Assembly (NCBI GenBank): GCA_964531695.1
Contig: CAZHEH010000012.1
Location: forward strand, 14,643 to 78,642
DNA: 64,000 bases
Direction: 5' to 3'
Source: JAGXKT01 sp964531695
GTDB taxonomy: Bacteria > Planctomycetota > Phycisphaerae > SM23-33
The notes beneath the pieces are model-generated. The model was not told the DNA's origin. It saw only the letters and a program-made list of their open reading frames with translations, and made no database searches. Positions 18,165 through 25,755 of the stretch are shown piece after piece. Every line of letters starts with the position of its first letter. Positions within the stretch are counted from its first letter, which is position 1. The position numbers and the translations under genes are program-made.

Positions 18165-18827
18165 GTTGCCTTCCTTTCTCGTTTCATGGTTGCTCCGTTT
18201 TCCGTTCGCGTTCCTTCAACGCACATCCCGGACAACCCGAGCACAAGAACACTTGTCTTGGTGCACGTGAGCTGCCTTGGAATCCGCATGGACTGCGTAT
18301 GGGGTGATCGTAGCGAGAGGCCACGAATCTCCTTGACGAGCCTTGATGAGCACGCGAACTCTAGCATGCTTTTCTTGGCGTCTGATTAGCTGATCGTTAA
18401 GATTGCGTTAAGTCATCTGGCCTCCTTGTTCATGGACCCTCGCGTACGCATTCGTTTGCCTGCTCCGTCATATAGACGCTGGCCCAGCCGTCCCTCAACC
18501 GCCTCACACCCGCGATGCCCGATCCGGGCCCGAGTTCGCCAACCATCCGGTCAGCCAAGGAGACAGGTCGTCGCCTCCGGGGCCGCAGCCCCCGAGCTCA
18601 GGGGACACGACCGCAGCCAGTTGTCACTGGCCATTGAATAACGCGGCCATGTGCAGGCACGATGAGTCGCCCTTTAGCTTTGCGCTAAGGTGTGCGTCTG
18701 CGCGGCCGGGGCATGCCGCATCTGCGCCGGCCCCGACGGTGCTTCTGTCGGCATGGGCGGCTACTAAACCGCCTCCTCCACCCCGCCGATATCCCGCAAG
18801 GCAACGCTCTTCACGAAGGATTGCGCA
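18165..18827. other. 663-base intergenic region between divergent genes
   Basis: No convincing gene is present. It holds the Pho-box-like repeat at 18384-18412 and a small hairpin at 18671-18690. The ribosome site of the downstream Sel1-repeat gene (AAGGAT) lies at the right edge. The part from 18425 to 18650 is GC-rich with no visible structure. Confidence 0.6.
18384..18412 (-). promoter_or_regulatory. Pho-box-like 11-bp-phased direct repeat
   Basis: On the minus strand two perfect CTTAACG units start 11 bp apart (plus-strand CGTTAAG at 18395-18401 and 18406-18412). A third degenerate unit with the same TAA core follows in phase at 18384-18390. The phasing and the TTAAC core resemble PhoB/PhoP boxes. 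A TAGAGT -10-like hexamer lies at 18363-18358, further away than usual. The binding protein is not encoded here. Confidence 0.35.
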
Positions 18828-20615
18828 ATGACACCCCACGCAGATCGTCCCACCCGTGTCCCCCTGCCAAACTCCCTATCGAAGGCCGCCGGCTCCGCGT
18901 GCGTCGTCGGCCTGACGCTGCTTGCGACCACGATTCTGGCGTCGGGGTGCAATTCCGCCCTGCGGACGGGGTGGGCCGAATTCGACCGCGGCAACTACGA
19001 AGCCGCCCGCCGCGCCTGGGAGCCACTGGCCCAGAGCGGCAACCCGGAGGCCCAGTTCTTCCTCGGAACGCTCTACTTCCACGGCCAGGGCGCGCCCCAA
19101 GATCGGGAGAAGGCGGCCGAGTGGTATCGCCGCTCGGCCGACCAGGGCTTCGCCTTTGCACAAACCAACCTCGGGCTGATGTACTACGAAGGCAATGGCG
19201 TCCCGCAGGATCGAGACGAGGCGGCCGCGTGGTACCGCCGCGCCGCCGAACAGGACAATCCCCAAGCACTGAACAACCTGGGGGTGATGCACCTGCTTGA
19301 GCAGGTCGAGTCGGAAGCCGGCAGCCAAGGCCGCGGGCTGATCTGGCGGGCCGCGAAGAAGGGCAACGCCCAGGCCCAGTACGTCCTCGGCCTGGTCTAC
19401 TACTCAGGGCGCGGGGGCGAGCAGAACGATGCAAAGGCCTACCAATGGCTCCGCAAAGCCGCCGAGGCGGGCGTCCCCCCCGCCCAGCACACGTTGGGCA
19501 TGATGTACGAGGAAGGTCGCGGCGTTGTCCGCGTGCCCGCCCAAGCCGCCGAATGGTACCGCCGGGCGGCCAAGCAGGGATACGCGTTGGCCCAGAACAA
19601 CCTGGCCGTGATGTACCTTGAAGGCAACGGCATCGCCCAAGACTACGAGCAGGCCCGTCGTTGGTTCCGTCAGGCCGCTGACCAAGGCACTGCGACCGCC
19701 CAGTTCGGATTGGGCTTGATGTACTACGAGGCCAAGGGCGTAGACCGCGATTGCGGCCGCGCGGCGAAATGGTTTCGCTTGGCCGCCGAGCACGGGCTGA
19801 GCTATGCCCAGCACACGCTGGGCGTGATGCACAGCGAGGGACAGGGCGTGCCGCAGTCGTACGAGGATGCCGCCAAGTGGTACCGGCGGGCCGCCGACCA
19901 GAGCTACGGGCCGTCTCAGAACAACCTGGCCCTGCTGTACTATGTCGGCGACGGCGTCCCCCAGGACTACGAGGCCGCGGCCCGCTGGTCTCGGTCGGCG
20001 GCCGAGCAGGGGGTGGCCCAGTCGCAATACGCCTTGGGCTGGATGTACTATAAAGGGTTCGGCGTCCCCCAGGATCGCCGCAAGGCGGCCGAGTGGTTTG
20101 AACGCGCCGCCGAACAGGGCTTCTCCCAGGCCCAGACGAACCTCGGGTTGATGCACCTTCGAGGCGAGGGCGTCCCCCCGAGCCCCAGCAAGGCGGCTGA
20201 GTGGCTCGGCGCCGCCGCAGAGGGCGGCCGCGCGCTGGCCCAGTACAACCTCGCATTGATGCAACTCCGCGGGCTGGGCGTTCCGCAGAACCACGCTGAA
20301 GCGACCCGGTGGTGCACGGAAGCGGCCGGGCGGGGCCTGGCACAAGCGCAGCACAAGCTGGGGCTCATGTACCAGTACGGACGCGGCGTGAAGCAGGATG
20401 ACGTATCGGCATGCATGTGGTTCGCGCTGGCCGCGTCGCGCGGACACGGCGAGGCACGGCGATGCCGTGACCTGCTGACACGGCAAATGCCTGCCGAGCA
20501 GGTGAACCAGGCCCGGCGCATGGCACGCCGTCGCGCGGAGCAGATTCGCTCGGCCGGAGCCGAACGACCGGGGGCCGAGGGACTCGCCGCGGCCTCGATC
20601 GGGTTCCCGGAATAG
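18828..20615 (+). CDS. Sel1-repeat (SLR) lipoprotein
   Basis: A predicted lipoprotein of 595 residues: signal VGLTLLATTILASGC (lipobox ASGC, Cys about residue 41). It is followed by about 14 consecutive Sel1-like repeats of 36 residues, typified by AAEWYRRAAEQGFAQAQ and NLGLMYYEGNGVPQD. The C-terminal 50 residues leave the repeat pattern and are Arg/Ala-rich. SLR proteins act as envelope adaptors or signalling scaffolds; the partner is unknown. The gene is divergent from the TonB/secretion cluster. DNA-level similarity between repeats is high, so copy number could vary by recombination. Confidence 0.9.
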   Translation: MTPHADRPTRVPLPNSLSKAAGSACVVGLTLLATTILASGCNSALRTGWAEFDRGNYEAARRAWEPLAQSGNPEAQFFLGTLYFHGQGAPQDREKAAEWYRRSADQGFAFAQTNLGLMYYEGNGVPQDRDEAAAWYRRAAEQDNPQALNNLGVMHLLEQVESEAGSQGRGLIWRAAKKGNAQAQYVLGLVYYSGRGGEQNDAKAYQWLRKAAEAGVPPAQHTLGMMYEEGRGVVRVPAQAAEWYRRAAKQGYALAQNNLAVMYLEGNGIAQDYEQARRWFRQAADQGTATAQFGLGLMYYEAKGVDRDCGRAAKWFRLAAEHGLSYAQHTLGVMHSEGQGVPQSYEDAAKWYRRAADQSYGPSQNNLALLYYVGDGVPQDYEAAARWSRSAAEQGVAQSQYALGWMYYKGFGVPQDRRKAAEWFERAAEQGFSQAQTNLGLMHLRGEGVPPSPSKAAEWLGAAAEGGRALAQYNLALMQLRGLGVPQNHAEATRWCTEAAGRGLAQAQHKLGLMYQYGRGVKQDDVSACMWFALAASRGHGEARRCRDLLTRQMPAEQVNQARRMARRRAEQIRSAGAERPGAEGLAAASIGFPE

Positions 20616-20791
20616 ACAGGTGTCGGAGATGGCCGCTCCGTTGTGCGGTCCTCGACCTCGTAGCGGTTACGGCCGAACATCGCGGGCAAGTCCGCTTCGG
20701 TCACTCCCCGGCGATACGTGACCGTCGAGGCCGGATGCTTGCCGCGCCGCTCGCCGAGCCACGCGGCGCCTTGTGCCGGCAGGTCCGCCAT
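20616..20791 (-). pseudogene. Probable phage head-tail gene fragment, 5' part only
   Basis: An ATG at 20791 with GAGGCGAGGA upstream opens a frame whose first 45 residues include ASTVTYRRG and MFGRNRYEVED. This resembles the N-terminus of small phage head-tail proteins seen in planctomycete genomes; the likeness is from memory. Similarity fades by about 20640, where the frame runs into the antisense of the Sel1 gene. It is therefore a truncated remnant. Confidence 0.35.
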
Positions 20792-20810
20792 GCGTCCTCG
20801 CCTCTTCGGG

Positions 20811-20950
20811 CTACGCCGTTACAGGCCGCTGCTGGCTCGGCCGGACGCGGACCATCTCGTCGTCGCCGGCGGCCTTCACCGTCTTGCCGAGGTAGGCGTT
20901 GCTGTGGCCGTGATGCACAAGGTTGCCGTTGCCATGTTGCAGGTCCTTTC
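20811..20950 (-). pseudogene. Possible 3' remnant of a phage-like gene
   Basis: The frame ends SNAYLGKTVKAAGDDEMVRV and stops 19 bases before the start of the fragment at 20791, the spacing expected for adjacent genes in one operon. No intact start is seen. The sequence GGAAAGGACCTGCAAC precedes an ATG in another frame, so a frameshift is also possible. Confidence 0.25.
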
Positions 20951-20969
20951 CGGTCGCTAGGATGAACCC

Positions 20970-21386
20970 ATGGGCCTCGAAGCAGTCATCGAGTACGCGG
21001 CGACCGCGGACGTTACGTTCCTCACCCGCCACGACCCGCACGTCACTGTTCTGCCGGAGAAGGTGCGCCGGCGCGAGGTGCTCATCGCCCGGCTAGGATC
21101 TGAGCCCGTGGGCTGCCTTCGATTCGGCTACTTCTGGGACACGATCCCTTTCATGCACATGCTCTTCGTGGTCGAGCCGCACCGCGCGCAGGGCATCGGC
21201 ACGCAGCTCGTTACCTTCTGGGAAGGCGAGATGAAGGGACTCGGCCACACGCAGGTCCTGACCTCCACGCAGGCCAACGAGAGCGCCCAGCACTTCTACC
21301 GGAAGCTCGGGTACGCCGACGTCGGCCACTTCCTTCTTCCCGGCGAACCCGCGGCGGAGTTGCTGCTCCACAAGCTGTTGCCCTGA
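20970..21386 (+). CDS. GNAT-family N-acetyltransferase
   Basis: A small cytoplasmic acetyltransferase of 138 residues. The acetyl-CoA-binding motif A is visible as VEPHRAQGIGTQLV at about residues 66-79 (Q/R-x-x-G-x-G/A pattern). The C-terminal motif B follows with ESAQHFYRKLGYADVG. Substrate is unknown. It lies on the plus strand between two groups of minus-strand phage-like fragments, which suggests cargo carried into a prophage-like region or an insertion after its decay. TAGGATG upstream serves as a weak ribosome site. Confidence 0.85.
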   Translation: MGLEAVIEYAATADVTFLTRHDPHVTVLPEKVRRREVLIARLGSEPVGCLRFGYFWDTIPFMHMLFVVEPHRAQGIGTQLVTFWEGEMKGLGHTQVLTSTQANESAQHFYRKLGYADVGHFLLPGEPAAELLLHKLLP

Positions 21387-21391
21387 TGCCG

Positions 21392-21508
21392 TCACACTTT
21401 CCCCTTCATCTTCACGCCCGCCCGGTAATCCTGGAGGGCGACGCCGAAGTCGAAGCAGCCGCGGAACTGCACGCCGAGCATCCGGAAGTCGACATCCGCC
21501 TTCGATTT
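21392..21508 (-). pseudogene. Possible phage capsid-like C-terminal fragment
   Basis: The minus-strand frame ending at 21392 reads DVDFRMLGVQFRGCFDFGVA then LQDYRAGVKMKGKV, which looks like a folded-protein C-terminus of the phage capsid type; this is a recollection, not a search result. It stops 5 bases from the GNAT stop. At about 21500 it abuts the antiparallel PEP-CTERM fragment. Confidence 0.28.
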
Positions 21509-21680
21509 CGACCCCGACGCGGAAATGGCTTCGGTCGTGTTCTCGCTGGGCGGCTCGCCCTCCGGTGAGCCGACCCCTCCGCCGGACCCGGTAATCCCCG
21601 AGCCGCTGACGATGATCGGCATGTTCGCCGGCATCGCGGGCCTCGGCGGCTATCTCCGCCGGCGCCGCATCACGGCCTGA
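21498..21680 (+). pseudogene. Severed 3' end of a PEP-CTERM gene
   Basis: The plus frame encodes AFDFDPDAEMASVVFSLGG, a Pro-rich linker, then a complete PEP-CTERM signal: IPEPLTMIGMFAGIAGLGG, YLRRRRITA and stop. No start or signal peptide precedes it; an in-frame stop lies at 21426. A strong terminator follows 31 bases after the stop. So the 3' end of a real gene survives while the 5' part was replaced by the phage-like segment. Confidence 0.7.
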
Positions 21681-21711
21681 AAACGCCTCCGGCGACATGC
21701 CGTAACCACAC

Positions 21712-21739
21712 ACGGGCCCGGCCGATCAGCCGGGCCCGT
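21712..21739 (+). terminator. Strong hairpin after the PEP-CTERM remnant
   Basis: ACGGGCCCGGC pairs perfectly (11 bp) with GCCGGGCCCGT around CGATCA. It follows the PEP-CTERM fragment and precedes the convergent SGNH gene stop at 21832, so it could serve both directions. Confidence 0.7.
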
Positions 21740-21831
21740 TGCCATGCGCATCGGCCGGCGAAGCGGACGCGACGATTCGAACGCAACGAGCCGCTCCGCG
21801 TCCGCCTGAGGCCACGGGTCGGCCCGTGCAC

Positions 21832-23028
21832 CTACGGGGGGCCGCCGGGCAACCCCAGCGGCGCGGCGTTGGAGCGGATCGTATCGACCAGGGCATCCAG
21901 CATGCTCTTCTTCCCCGCCGCCGAGAGGTGGCATACGTCGATGAACTGCTTGGGCTCGTCGCCCACTCGCTCCGCGACCGGAACCACGAGAACGGTATGC
22001 TCGCCCCGCTCCTCGAGGCCGACGCGGCGCGTGACTCCGTTGTGCACGCGGATGCCCTTGGCGACATGCGGCACCCGCCCCCATATCTCGATGGGAGACG
22101 GCTCGGCGGAGTGGGCGTACGGCAGTTCGCCCGCCTGGAGCTTCTCCAGCGAGTAGCCCTCGGGAATATGCCAAGCGAAGGTTCCGAGCATCACGGGCTG
22201 CCCGCGGCGCGCGGCCAAGGAGATGATCCGCCGCAGATTCGCCGCGAACGGCCCGGCCGTGCGGATCTCGCCGGCGTACTGCTGCCATTCGGGGTTCGGT
22301 GCGTGGCGCGGCACGTAGTGGTTGACGCTTCGGGAGTCGAGAACGCCGATGGCCCCGTATTCGATGGTATACGGGAAGGTCAGCGCCGAGAGCATGCCGC
22401 CGTAGTCCATCATGCGATCGACCTTCACGTACCAACCGGCGTGGGTGTAATCGTCCTCGAACTTCTCCGGCGGGACATTGTTCATCCGCAGGTCGTTGAT
22501 GCCGTGGTAGAAGATGACGAGGTCGAAGTGCAGGTCCCCGAGCCGCTCGTACTTGATGACGCTGTCGCGCGTCGTCAGGGCCGCCCTGGCCAGGTTCCAG
22601 GCACGCACCGGTCGGCCGACGACGGGCTCGACGGCGTCCTGGAAGTGGCGATGGCGATGGCACATCGAGACGTGGAAGAGCTGCATCGCGCTACCGCCGA
22701 GCATGAGGACGTCGTAGTAGCCGTCATCCGGGCCCAGCTCGGCCTCCAGCACGCCGGATTCGCGCACCTCCGGATAGAAGTCGCAGTAGAAATCCTCCGG
22801 CGTGCAGAAGAATGGCACGTCCGTCTTCAGGGCCCACCATGCCCGGGAGCCAACCTCCAGGAGAATCAGCACGTAGAGGCAGAACAGACCGATCTTCAGC
22901 GCTCGCTTGCGGAGCGACGGCTTCGCCTTGGCCTCCGGGGTCTCGGAGGCGTCGGCCTCTTGCGGTGCGTAGGCAACGTCGGGCGAGGCAGGAGCTTCCG
23001 GCTCGGAGTTGTCCTTCTCGTCGGGCAC
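21832..23028 (-). CDS. Membrane-anchored SGNH/GDSL hydrolase-like protein
   Basis: A 398-residue protein with an acidic cytoplasmic N-terminus, one membrane helix at about 45-63 (KIGLFCLYVLILLEVGSRAW), and an extracytoplasmic SGNH domain. Block I is VLMLGGSAMQ (Ser nucleophile), block III is FYHGINDLR (Asn), and block V is DVCHLSAAGK (Asp/His). Such proteins act as esterases or acyltransferases on surface glycans. Next to a carbamoyltransferase, SxtJ and DUF5989 proteins, it is likely a modifier of exopolysaccharide. It is divergent from the carbamoyltransferase, sharing the promoter region 23029-23110. Confidence 0.88.
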   Translation of the reverse strand: MPDEKDNSEPEAPASPDVAYAPQEADASETPEAKAKPSLRKRALKIGLFCLYVLILLEVGSRAWWALKTDVPFFCTPEDFYCDFYPEVRESGVLEAELGPDDGYYDVLMLGGSAMQLFHVSMCHRHRHFQDAVEPVVGRPVRAWNLARAALTTRDSVIKYERLGDLHFDLVIFYHGINDLRMNNVPPEKFEDDYTHAGWYVKVDRMMDYGGMLSALTFPYTIEYGAIGVLDSRSVNHYVPRHAPNPEWQQYAGEIRTAGPFAANLRRIISLAARRGQPVMLGTFAWHIPEGYSLEKLQAGELPYAHSAEPSPIEIWGRVPHVAKGIRVHNGVTRRVGLEERGEHTVLVVPVAERVGDEPKQFIDVCHLSAAGKKSMLDALVDTIRSNAAPLGLPGGPP

Positions 23029-23087
23029 GCGGGGATTCTAGCGACGGCCCCGTCGACCTGCAACGCTCCGGGCCGAGCGATCGGGCA

Positions 23088-23115
23088 TTGGCCTGCTTCG
23101 CGCGGGGCGTATAAT
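23088..23115 (+). promoter_or_regulatory. Sigma-70-type promoter for the carbamoyltransferase
   Basis: TTGGCC (23088-23093), a 16-base spacer, and a perfect TATAAT (23110-23115). The -10 box contains the only upstream in-frame ATG (23114), so that ATG lies before the transcript start and cannot be the initiator. Confidence 0.65.
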
Positions 23116-23209
23116 GCGTCCCGACGCGCCGACGCAACCGGTCCCCCGTCAATGGGCCGGGGGATCGAGGCAACCGCCGGCGACGGGCTTACCGCATACG
23201 AGGTGTTCC

Positions 23210-25066
23210 ATCACAGCGATTCTGGGAATTTCAGCGTTCTACCACGACAGCGCCGCGGCGCTGCTTGTGGACGGCCGGGCGGTGGCCGCTGCGCAAGAGG
23301 AGCGATTCAGCCGCAAGAAGCACGACTCCGCCTTCCCAACGCAGGCGGCGGGATATTGCCTGAGCGCTGCGGGCTTGGCGATCGAGGACGTTGACTATGT
23401 CGCCTTCTATGACAAGCCGCTCGTCAAGTTCGAGCGCCTGCTCGAGACGTACCTCGCCTATGCGCCCCGCGGTTTCCGCAGCTTTCGACAGGCGATCCCC
23501 GTGTGGCTGCGGGAGAAGATGTTCCTGCCCCGGGCCATCCGTAAGGGCCTCGGCGGGCGACCGAGGAACCCGCTGGTATTCCTGGACCACCACGAGAGCC
23601 ACGCGGCCAGCGCGTTCTTCCCCAGTCCCTTCGACGAGGCGGCCATCCTGACCATGGACGGCGTGGGCGAGTGGTCCACAACCTGCATGGGCACCGGACG
23701 GGACAATCGCATCGATCTGACGCATCATCTGTCCTTTCCGCACTCGCTGGGGCTGCTGTATTCGGCCTTCACGTACTACTGCGGGTTCAAGGTCAACAGC
23801 GGCGAATACAAGCTGATGGGCCTGGCGCCCTACGGTGAGCCGAAGTACAAGGACCTGATCCTCGACAAGCTCGTCGACCTCCGCCCGGACGGCAGCATTC
23901 GCCTGCACATGGAGTACTTCAACTTCTGCCGGGGCTTGACGATGACCGGCCGGCGGTTCCACGACCTGTTCGGCGGCCCGCCTCGGAACCCCGAGAGCCG
24001 CCTGCTCGACCGGCACACGGACATCGCCGCGAGCATCCAGGCCGTGACGGAGGAGGCCGTGCTGAGGATGACGCGCCATCTGCACGAGCAGAGCGGGCAG
24101 AAAGACCTCGTGTTGGCCGGCGGTGTGGCGCTGAACTGCGTCGCGAACGGGCGGGTATTGCGGGAGGCCCCCTTCGAGCGGATCTGGGTCCAGCCCGCGG
24201 CCGGGGACGCCGGCGGCTCGATCGGGGCGGCCTGGTTCGTGTGGCACCAGCTTCTGGAGAACCCCCGTACGCCGCCCGAGGCGGATTCCCAGCACGGCAG
24301 CTTGCTTGGCCCGTCCTATTCGGCGGCGGAGATCCGCAGCTTCCTCAACCAGGCGGAGGCGCCGGCCCACGAGTGCGCCGACGAGCAGGAGCTATGCGAA
24401 ACCGTGGCCGAGTTGCTGGAGGACGGGAACGTCGTCGGGTGGTTCCACGGGCGGATGGAGTTCGGCCCGCGGGCCCTGGGCGCCCGCAGTATTCTCGGCG
24501 ACGCGCGTTCGACGAAGATGCAGGCGACGCTGAACCTGAAGATCAAGTTCCGGGAAAGCTTCCGGCCGTTCGCTCCGATTGTTCTGGCCGAGCACGCCCA
24601 CGAGTGGTTCGACATCCGGGCCGATCAGGACAGCCCCTACATGCTGATCGTCGCACCCGTTTTGGAGAGCCGGCGGGCGAAGCTGGACGACGAGCAGCGG
24701 CGGATCATGACCGCCGACTCGGACCTGTGCCGGCGCGTGAACGTGCCTCGCTCGAAGATTCCGGCCGTGACGCACGTGGACTACAGCGCCCGCCTGCAAA
24801 CGGTGGACGCGGCGCGCAACCCGCGCCTGCACGGGCTGATGCAGGCGTTCCACCGGCGGACGGGCTGCCCCGTCCTGGTCAACACGAGCTTCAATGTCCG
24901 GGGCGAGCCCATTGTCTGCTCGCCCGGCGACGCCCTCCGGTGCTTCATGGCAACGGACATGGACGTGCTCGTGCTGGAGAACTTCGTGATCCGCAAGCGG
25001 GACATGGACGTCCGCGCGGGCGAGGAGGTCCGCGAGGCGCATCTGGCGCAGTTCCAATTGGATTGA
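23210..25066 (+). CDS. NodU/CmcH-family carbamoyltransferase, apparent ATC start
   Basis: An O-carbamoyltransferase of 618 residues that would add carbamoyl groups to a surface sugar. The N-terminal domain starts ILGISAFYHDSAAALLVDG and includes HESHAASAFF and VLAGGVALNCVANG. The C-terminal domain has WFHGRMEFGPRALGARSILG. Homologues start MTxILGIS. Here the equivalent codons read ATC ACA GCG ATT CTG, with no ATG, GTG or TTG between the transcript start and this point. GAGGTG sits 4 bases before the ATC, in a 13-base context (CGAGGTGTTCCAT) identical to that of gspE's ATG. I therefore place the start at ATC 23210; a sequence error is the alternative. It is followed 27 bases later by the sxtJ-like gene. 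Confidence 0.9.
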   Translation: MTAILGISAFYHDSAAALLVDGRAVAAAQEERFSRKKHDSAFPTQAAGYCLSAAGLAIEDVDYVAFYDKPLVKFERLLETYLAYAPRGFRSFRQAIPVWLREKMFLPRAIRKGLGGRPRNPLVFLDHHESHAASAFFPSPFDEAAILTMDGVGEWSTTCMGTGRDNRIDLTHHLSFPHSLGLLYSAFTYYCGFKVNSGEYKLMGLAPYGEPKYKDLILDKLVDLRPDGSIRLHMEYFNFCRGLTMTGRRFHDLFGGPPRNPESRLLDRHTDIAASIQAVTEEAVLRMTRHLHEQSGQKDLVLAGGVALNCVANGRVLREAPFERIWVQPAAGDAGGSIGAAWFVWHQLLENPRTPPEADSQHGSLLGPSYSAAEIRSFLNQAEAPAHECADEQELCETVAELLEDGNVVGWFHGRMEFGPRALGARSILGDARSTKMQATLNLKIKFRESFRPFAPIVLAEHAHEWFDIRADQDSPYMLIVAPVLESRRAKLDDEQRRIMTADSDLCRRVNVPRSKIPAVTHVDYSARLQTVDAARNPRLHGLMQAFHRRTGCPVLVNTSFNVRGEPIVCSPGDALRCFMATDMDVLVLENFVIRKRDMDVRAGEEVREAHLAQFQLD

Positions 25067-25093
25067 GCCGGTCCGCCCGGCAGGAAGAGGCAC

Positions 25094-25504
25094 ATGACCT
25101 GGAATGACATCCCCCGCAACCCGACGACCAAGACGCTCCGGCAGTTCGGCCTGCTGTGCCTGCTGTTCTTCGGCATCGCAGGCGGCTGGCGGCTGGCGCA
25201 CGGGGCGACGGTCTGGGGTGGGGTCTTCCTTGCCTTGGCGGGCGTCGGCGGCGTGTTGGGCCTCGTGCGGCCGCGGGCGCTGCGCTGGGTGTTCGTCGGG
25301 TGGATGATCGCCGTCTTCCCGATCGGCTGGGTCGTCTCTCACGTGCTGCTGGGCGTGATCTTTTTCGCCCTGTTCACCCCGATCGCCATCGTCTTTCGAC
25401 TGATCGGCCGGGATCCGTTGCGGCTCCGCACGACGGATGCCGAGACCCACTGGCTGCCGAAGCCGCCCCCGCCCGGACCGGAGAGCTACTACCACCAGTA
25501 TTGA
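25094..25504 (+). CDS. SxtJ-family membrane protein
   Basis: A 136-residue inner-membrane protein with about four hydrophobic segments (LLCLLFFGIAGGWRLAHGAT, VFLALAGVGGVLGLVRP, WVFVGWMIAVFPIGWVVSHV, FFALFTPIAIVFRLIGRDPL) and a Pro-rich tail. It matches the SxtJ family, which is found after carbamoyltransferase genes and before DUF5989 genes. Function is unknown; membrane anchoring of the modification enzyme is an inference. GGAAGAGG lies just upstream as a ribosome site. Confidence 0.85.
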   Translation: MTWNDIPRNPTTKTLRQFGLLCLLFFGIAGGWRLAHGATVWGGVFLALAGVGGVLGLVRPRALRWVFVGWMIAVFPIGWVVSHVLLGVIFFALFTPIAIVFRLIGRDPLRLRTTDAETHWLPKPPPPGPESYYHQY

Positions 25505-25551
25505 CGCGGCCATGGCCATCCGGCATGGTGTTGGCGGAGAGGCGAGTAGAG

Positions 25552-25749
25552 ATGGGTGAACAGAAGAGCCAATTCGAGCAGGCCGGACAGAACGTCAAGG
25601 GCCGCGGCTTCCTGGCCGAGACCTGGGGCTTCCTGCGCCAGAACAAGAAGTGGTGGCTGCTGCCGATCCTTCTCGTCCTTCTGCTGTTCGGCGTACTGCT
25701 GATCTTCTCCGGCGGCGCGGCCGCACCGTTCATCTACACGCTGTTCTGA
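25552..25749 (+). CDS. DUF5989 small membrane protein
   Basis: A 65-residue protein. A polar N-terminus is followed by FLAETWGFLRQNKKWWLLPI and one membrane helix (LLVLLLFGVLLIFSG). This matches the DUF5989 family, regularly found with SxtJ and carbamoyltransferases. It lies 47 bases after the sxtJ-like stop, with GGAG upstream. Confidence 0.85.
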   Translation: MGEQKSQFEQAGQNVKGRGFLAETWGFLRQNKKWWLLPILLVLLLFGVLLIFSGGAAAPFIYTLF

Positions 25750-25755
25750 GCCCCC

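Noticed and set aside
18671..18690. Hairpin CCTTAGC-GCAAA-GCTAAAGG (minus strand) resembling the GCGCAAAGC core of a c-di-GMP-I riboswitch
   Set aside because: The rest of the conserved GEMM architecture (second helix, tetraloop, GG-CTA and 3' pairing) is not found on either side, and it lies about 500 bases from the minus-strand gene.
18960..20480. Regularly spaced similar DNA units, CRISPR-like at a glance
   Set aside because: The period of 108 bases is that of 36-residue Sel1 repeats inside an open frame; no CRISPR repeats or spacers.
23114..23209. ATG 23114 as carbamoyltransferase start
   Set aside because: It lies inside the TATAAT box, so it precedes the transcript start, and the 32 added residues have no family counterpart.
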